Source: Mycetocola spongiae (GTDB lineage: Bacteria; Actinomycetota; Actinomycetes; Actinomycetales; Microbacteriaceae). Taken from it: a stretch of DNA of 64,000 nucleotides. The notes beneath the pieces are model-generated. The model was given only the letters and a program-made list of their open reading frames with translations, ran no database searches and was not told where the DNA came from. Where the stretch lies: positions 1-64,000 of the forward strand of contig NZ_CP080203.1 in the NCBI RefSeq assembly GCF_020424085.1. Direction: 5' to 3'. Positions 61,823-64,000 of this stretch are shown here, in pieces. A program made the translations under genes and the position numbers. Each line of letters opens with the position of its first letter. Within the stretch, counting starts at the first letter, position 1.

Positions 61823-63165
61823 CCGCCGCGCGCCGCCCGCGTGGATTCGCGGGCATCGGGCTCCGGGAGAAATACCACGGCCGAGCACAGCACAAGATGG
61901 ATAAGCGCCACGAGGAGCACCGGCCGGGGATCAAATACCCACGCCCCGATGGGTCCCCGCGCCGCCAGGCCACCCCAGAGCACGAGGGTGGCCGCGATCG
62001 AGCAGATGAGTGCGAGTGCCGTCGCGGCGAGGACATACCCCAGGGATTCCTGGAGCCGTGCCGCCATGATCTGGCCGCGGCCCCAGCCGAGGCGGCGTAG
62101 GGTCTGGGCGTCGCGCGCCGCGCGGCCACCGCGCAGATATACGCCGAGCGCGGCGGCGGCCAGGCCCAGCGCGATGGGCACCCCAAACATCACCAGCATG
62201 AGGGGACCCTCCGCGGGCTGGGTGGGCGTGCCGTGAGAGAGTGATCGAATGATTCCGGTGACACCGGTCACGCTCCCCGCGATGGTTCCCGCGACCATTC
62301 CGGTGGCCAGAACCCCCGGGGTTGCGCGCACCCGGGCGCGGGCCGCGCGCACCGCGATATAGCTCACCGTGGAATGGCCCTGGGGGATCGGACCCGCGGT
62401 GATCCGCAGCAGCGCGGGATAGAGCCACGGGCCGAGGCAGTCCAGCAGAAAAACCAGCACCAGCCCGCTAAGGAGCGCGTTCATGCTCAGGTTGCTCTCG
62501 GATGCGGTGGACATGGTTGCGCCGATGCCGATCAGCAGCAGCAGGGCGAGCAGGGTTTTTAGCCACCGGGTCCGGGAGCGCGCGGGCGACCGAGTCGCGG
62601 CGGATTCGGGGGTGCCGCGGCCGCTCCGGAGCCGGGTGCCCAGGCCCGCGGTTCCCATCAGCACACACAGTTCCAGCAGGAGCAGCGTGGCGGCCACGGC
62701 CGCGGGCCGGGGGGCAAGCGCAAGCGCGGCGACCTCGGGGGTGAGCGTGCGCAGGGGCGCGCTGAGCAGCGGGGTTCCGGGGACGGACAGCGCCCAGCCC
62801 GCGGCGGTGCCCAGCGCGATGGACAGGGCAATGCTGCCCCGGATGATGAGCGCGATCTGCCCGGAGAGTAGGCCCGCCTGCCGCCAGCGGAGGATACTCT
62901 CGGCCAGGAGTACCACGATGGCGCGAATGGTGGAGCGCACGGCATGCAGGGCCACGCCCACCAGGATCACCAGCGGAAGCATGGTAAAGCCCCCGATGCC
63001 GCGAACCGCCCGCTCGTCGAGCAGATTATTGGCGCGCGCCTGGAGGGCATCACCCAGCATGGTCAAAAACGCGATGAGGCCGACCGCGATGAGGGTCGTC
63101 AGGATAATCAGGCCCGCCCAGACGCCCAGGGTCCGCAAAAACTCGCGATGCCAGAGCCGGAACAT
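61819..63165 (-). CDS. FtsX-like ABC transporter permease
   Basis: A 448-residue membrane protein with about ten hydrophobic segments in the layout of macrolide- or lipoprotein-export-type permeases that carry an FtsX domain near each end. The ATG at 63165 gives an N-terminus MFRLWHREFLRTLGVW, cytoplasmic and basic before the first segment. It starts four bases after the ATPase stop. The LRRLGWGRGQI and RRAARDAQ segments are typical cytoplasmic loops. Export substrate unknown. Confidence 0.82.
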   Translation of the reverse strand: MFRLWHREFLRTLGVWAGLIILTTLIAVGLIAFLTMLGDALQARANNLLDERAVRGIGGFTMLPLVILVGVALHAVRSTIRAIVVLLAESILRWRQAGLLSGQIALIIRGSIALSIALGTAAGWALSVPGTPLLSAPLRTLTPEVAALALAPRPAAVAATLLLLELCVLMGTAGLGTRLRSGRGTPESAATRSPARSRTRWLKTLLALLLLIGIGATMSTASESNLSMNALLSGLVLVFLLDCLGPWLYPALLRITAGPIPQGHSTVSYIAVRAARARVRATPGVLATGMVAGTIAGSVTGVTGIIRSLSHGTPTQPAEGPLMLVMFGVPIALGLAAAALGVYLRGGRAARDAQTLRRLGWGRGQIMAARLQESLGYVLAATALALICSIAATLVLWGGLAARGPIGAWVFDPRPVLLVALIHLVLCSAVVFLPEPDARESTRAARGG

Positions 63166-63169
63166 GCGC

Positions 63170-63889
63170 CTAGCTGAGTTCCCCGAAGGCGGCCAGCACG
63201 GCGGCGTGGCTCGGAGCGTGGAGTTCACCCAGGATCTGCCCGTCGCGGAGCAGATAAACCCGGTCGCAGCGGGCCGCCGCACCCAGATCGTGTGTGACCA
63301 GCACGGTGGCGGTGCCGGAATCGCCGAGGTCGGTCAGGAGATTCATGACGGCGGAGCCATTATGGGTATCGAGCGCGCTGGTGGGTTCATCGGCCAGGAT
63401 GATCTGGGGGTGACACGCGATGGCCCGCGCAATTGCGACACGCTGTTGCTCGCCGCCGGAGAGGCGATCCGGGAGTGCCTCGGCGAGCGGCGCGAGGCCC
63501 AGCGCGTGTAGGAGGCCGATGACCAGCGCGGCATCGGGATGGTGCCGGATGCGCTGCGCAAACTCGATATTTTCCCGGGCGGTGAGCGAGGAGACAAGCC
63601 GGTAGTCCTGGGTGATGAGGCCGAGGGTATCGCGCAGAAATCTTTCCTGCCCGCGCGATCCGGCGCGATCCAGGAGGCGATCTTGGCAGCGCAGCGTGCC
63701 CTCATCTGGGCTCAGCACACCCGAGAGGCATGCGAGCAGCGTGGATTTCCCCGATCCCGAGGGCCCGATCAGGGCCACCCGTTCCCCGGGCCTAATCCGC
63801 ATATCGATTCCGCGCAATACCGGAACCTGCCGGCCGCGCGAGCCGAAGGGAAATGATTTTTTCAGGCCGGTGGCGACCAGCGCATCCAT
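63170..63889 (-). CDS. ABC transporter ATP-binding protein (LolD/MacB type)
   Basis: A 239-residue ATPase. Walker A is LIGPSGSGKSTLLACL, signature SGGEQQRVAIARAIA, Walker B IILADEPTSALD, and the switch histidine is in LVTHDLGAA. This is the type that pairs with FtsX-like permeases, and the permease gene follows on the same strand. The 111 bases between its start and the window edge hold no gene that I can see. Confidence 0.93.
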   Translation of the reverse strand: MDALVATGLKKSFPFGSRGRQVPVLRGIDMRIRPGERVALIGPSGSGKSTLLACLSGVLSPDEGTLRCQDRLLDRAGSRGQERFLRDTLGLITQDYRLVSSLTARENIEFAQRIRHHPDAALVIGLLHALGLAPLAEALPDRLSGGEQQRVAIARAIACHPQIILADEPTSALDTHNGSAVMNLLTDLGDSGTATVLVTHDLGAAARCDRVYLLRDGQILGELHAPSHAAVLAAFGELS

Positions 63890-64000
63890 GGGTTAGGTCC
63901 TTCCGCGTAGATGGCGTTGGGGCCCGGTGCCGGGTGGGCCCCGCGGCACCCGATAGGGGAGAGCGGACCCGTAACCGCCGATTTTGTGCCAGCGTACGGT

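Noticed and set aside
1-64000. tRNA, rRNA, CRISPR arrays and riboswitches
   Set aside because: Scanning the intergenic gaps showed no cloverleaf with CCA-type end, no regularly spaced repeats and no recognisable riboswitch core, including before thiL and the TenA-like gene.

Overview
The window is about 64 kb of high-G+C chromosome from an actinobacterium, most probably of the family Microbacteriaceae. The evidence is the base composition, frequent GTG and TTG starts, DUF3515 and DUF177 proteins embedded in housekeeping operons, an FtsY reduced to its NG domain, and the gene order leuC-leuD-murA-plsC-gpsA-ddl-(DUF3515)-thiL-rsmD-recG-coaD-DUF177-rpmF-rnc-mutM, then smc-ftsY, then ffh, then rpsP-khpA-rimM-trmD. 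The species cannot be named from sequence reading alone. At least twelve genes have a TAnnnT hexamer ending exactly six bases before the start codon, which points to widespread leaderless transcription.

Layout. 1-4659 holds a peptide ABC transporter (permease running off the left edge, plus lipoprotein), a DUF1684 protein, a RibD-type reductase and a methyltransferase, all on the minus strand. 4835-19957 is the core block: leucine biosynthesis with a GntR regulator, peptidoglycan and phospholipid precursor enzymes, thiamine, CoA and rRNA genes, RecG, RNase III and MutM. 19958-27333 separates mutM from smc and is accessory: an AIPR-type abortive-infection gene between two identical 109-bp copies of the 3' end of mutM, a small membrane protein, a lower-G+C orphan protein, a HigBA-type toxin-antitoxin pair, a GIY-YIG-like protein, a DUF6226-like protein, a tyrosine phosphatase and an unrecognised protein. 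27334-32374 returns to core genes (smc, ftsY, a DUF2004-like gene).

32371-44265 is a second accessory block: lipA and lipB, an M20 amidohydrolase, a LacI regulator, and a divergent eight-gene operon (CUT2-type ABC importer, phosphotriesterase-like hydrolase, amidotransferase-like protein, TenA-like protein, DUF6786-like protein, M28-type peptidase). Most of its genes overlap by one to four bases and it is headed by a perfect 16-bp operator palindrome. This looks like a dedicated uptake and degradation pathway for an unknown substrate. 44365-45927 is ffh. A three-discoidin GH16 wall enzyme and a YbdK-like ligase follow, then rpsP-khpA-rimM-trmD, then rsgA and an MFS transporter. 54918-61822 is a PucR-regulated catabolic cluster (Na+/solute symporter, ureohydrolase, ThDP enzyme, D-2-hydroxyacid dehydrogenase), plausibly for a guanidino compound. 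An ABC exporter pair closes the window.

The two most novel points are the AIPR cassette whose ends regenerate the mutM zinc-finger coding region, and the translationally coupled LacI-controlled operon combining TenA-like, amidotransferase-like, phosphotriesterase-like and peptidase-like proteins. I saw no tRNA, rRNA, CRISPR array, transposase, integrase or prophage genes. All family assignments come from reading motifs, not from database searches.
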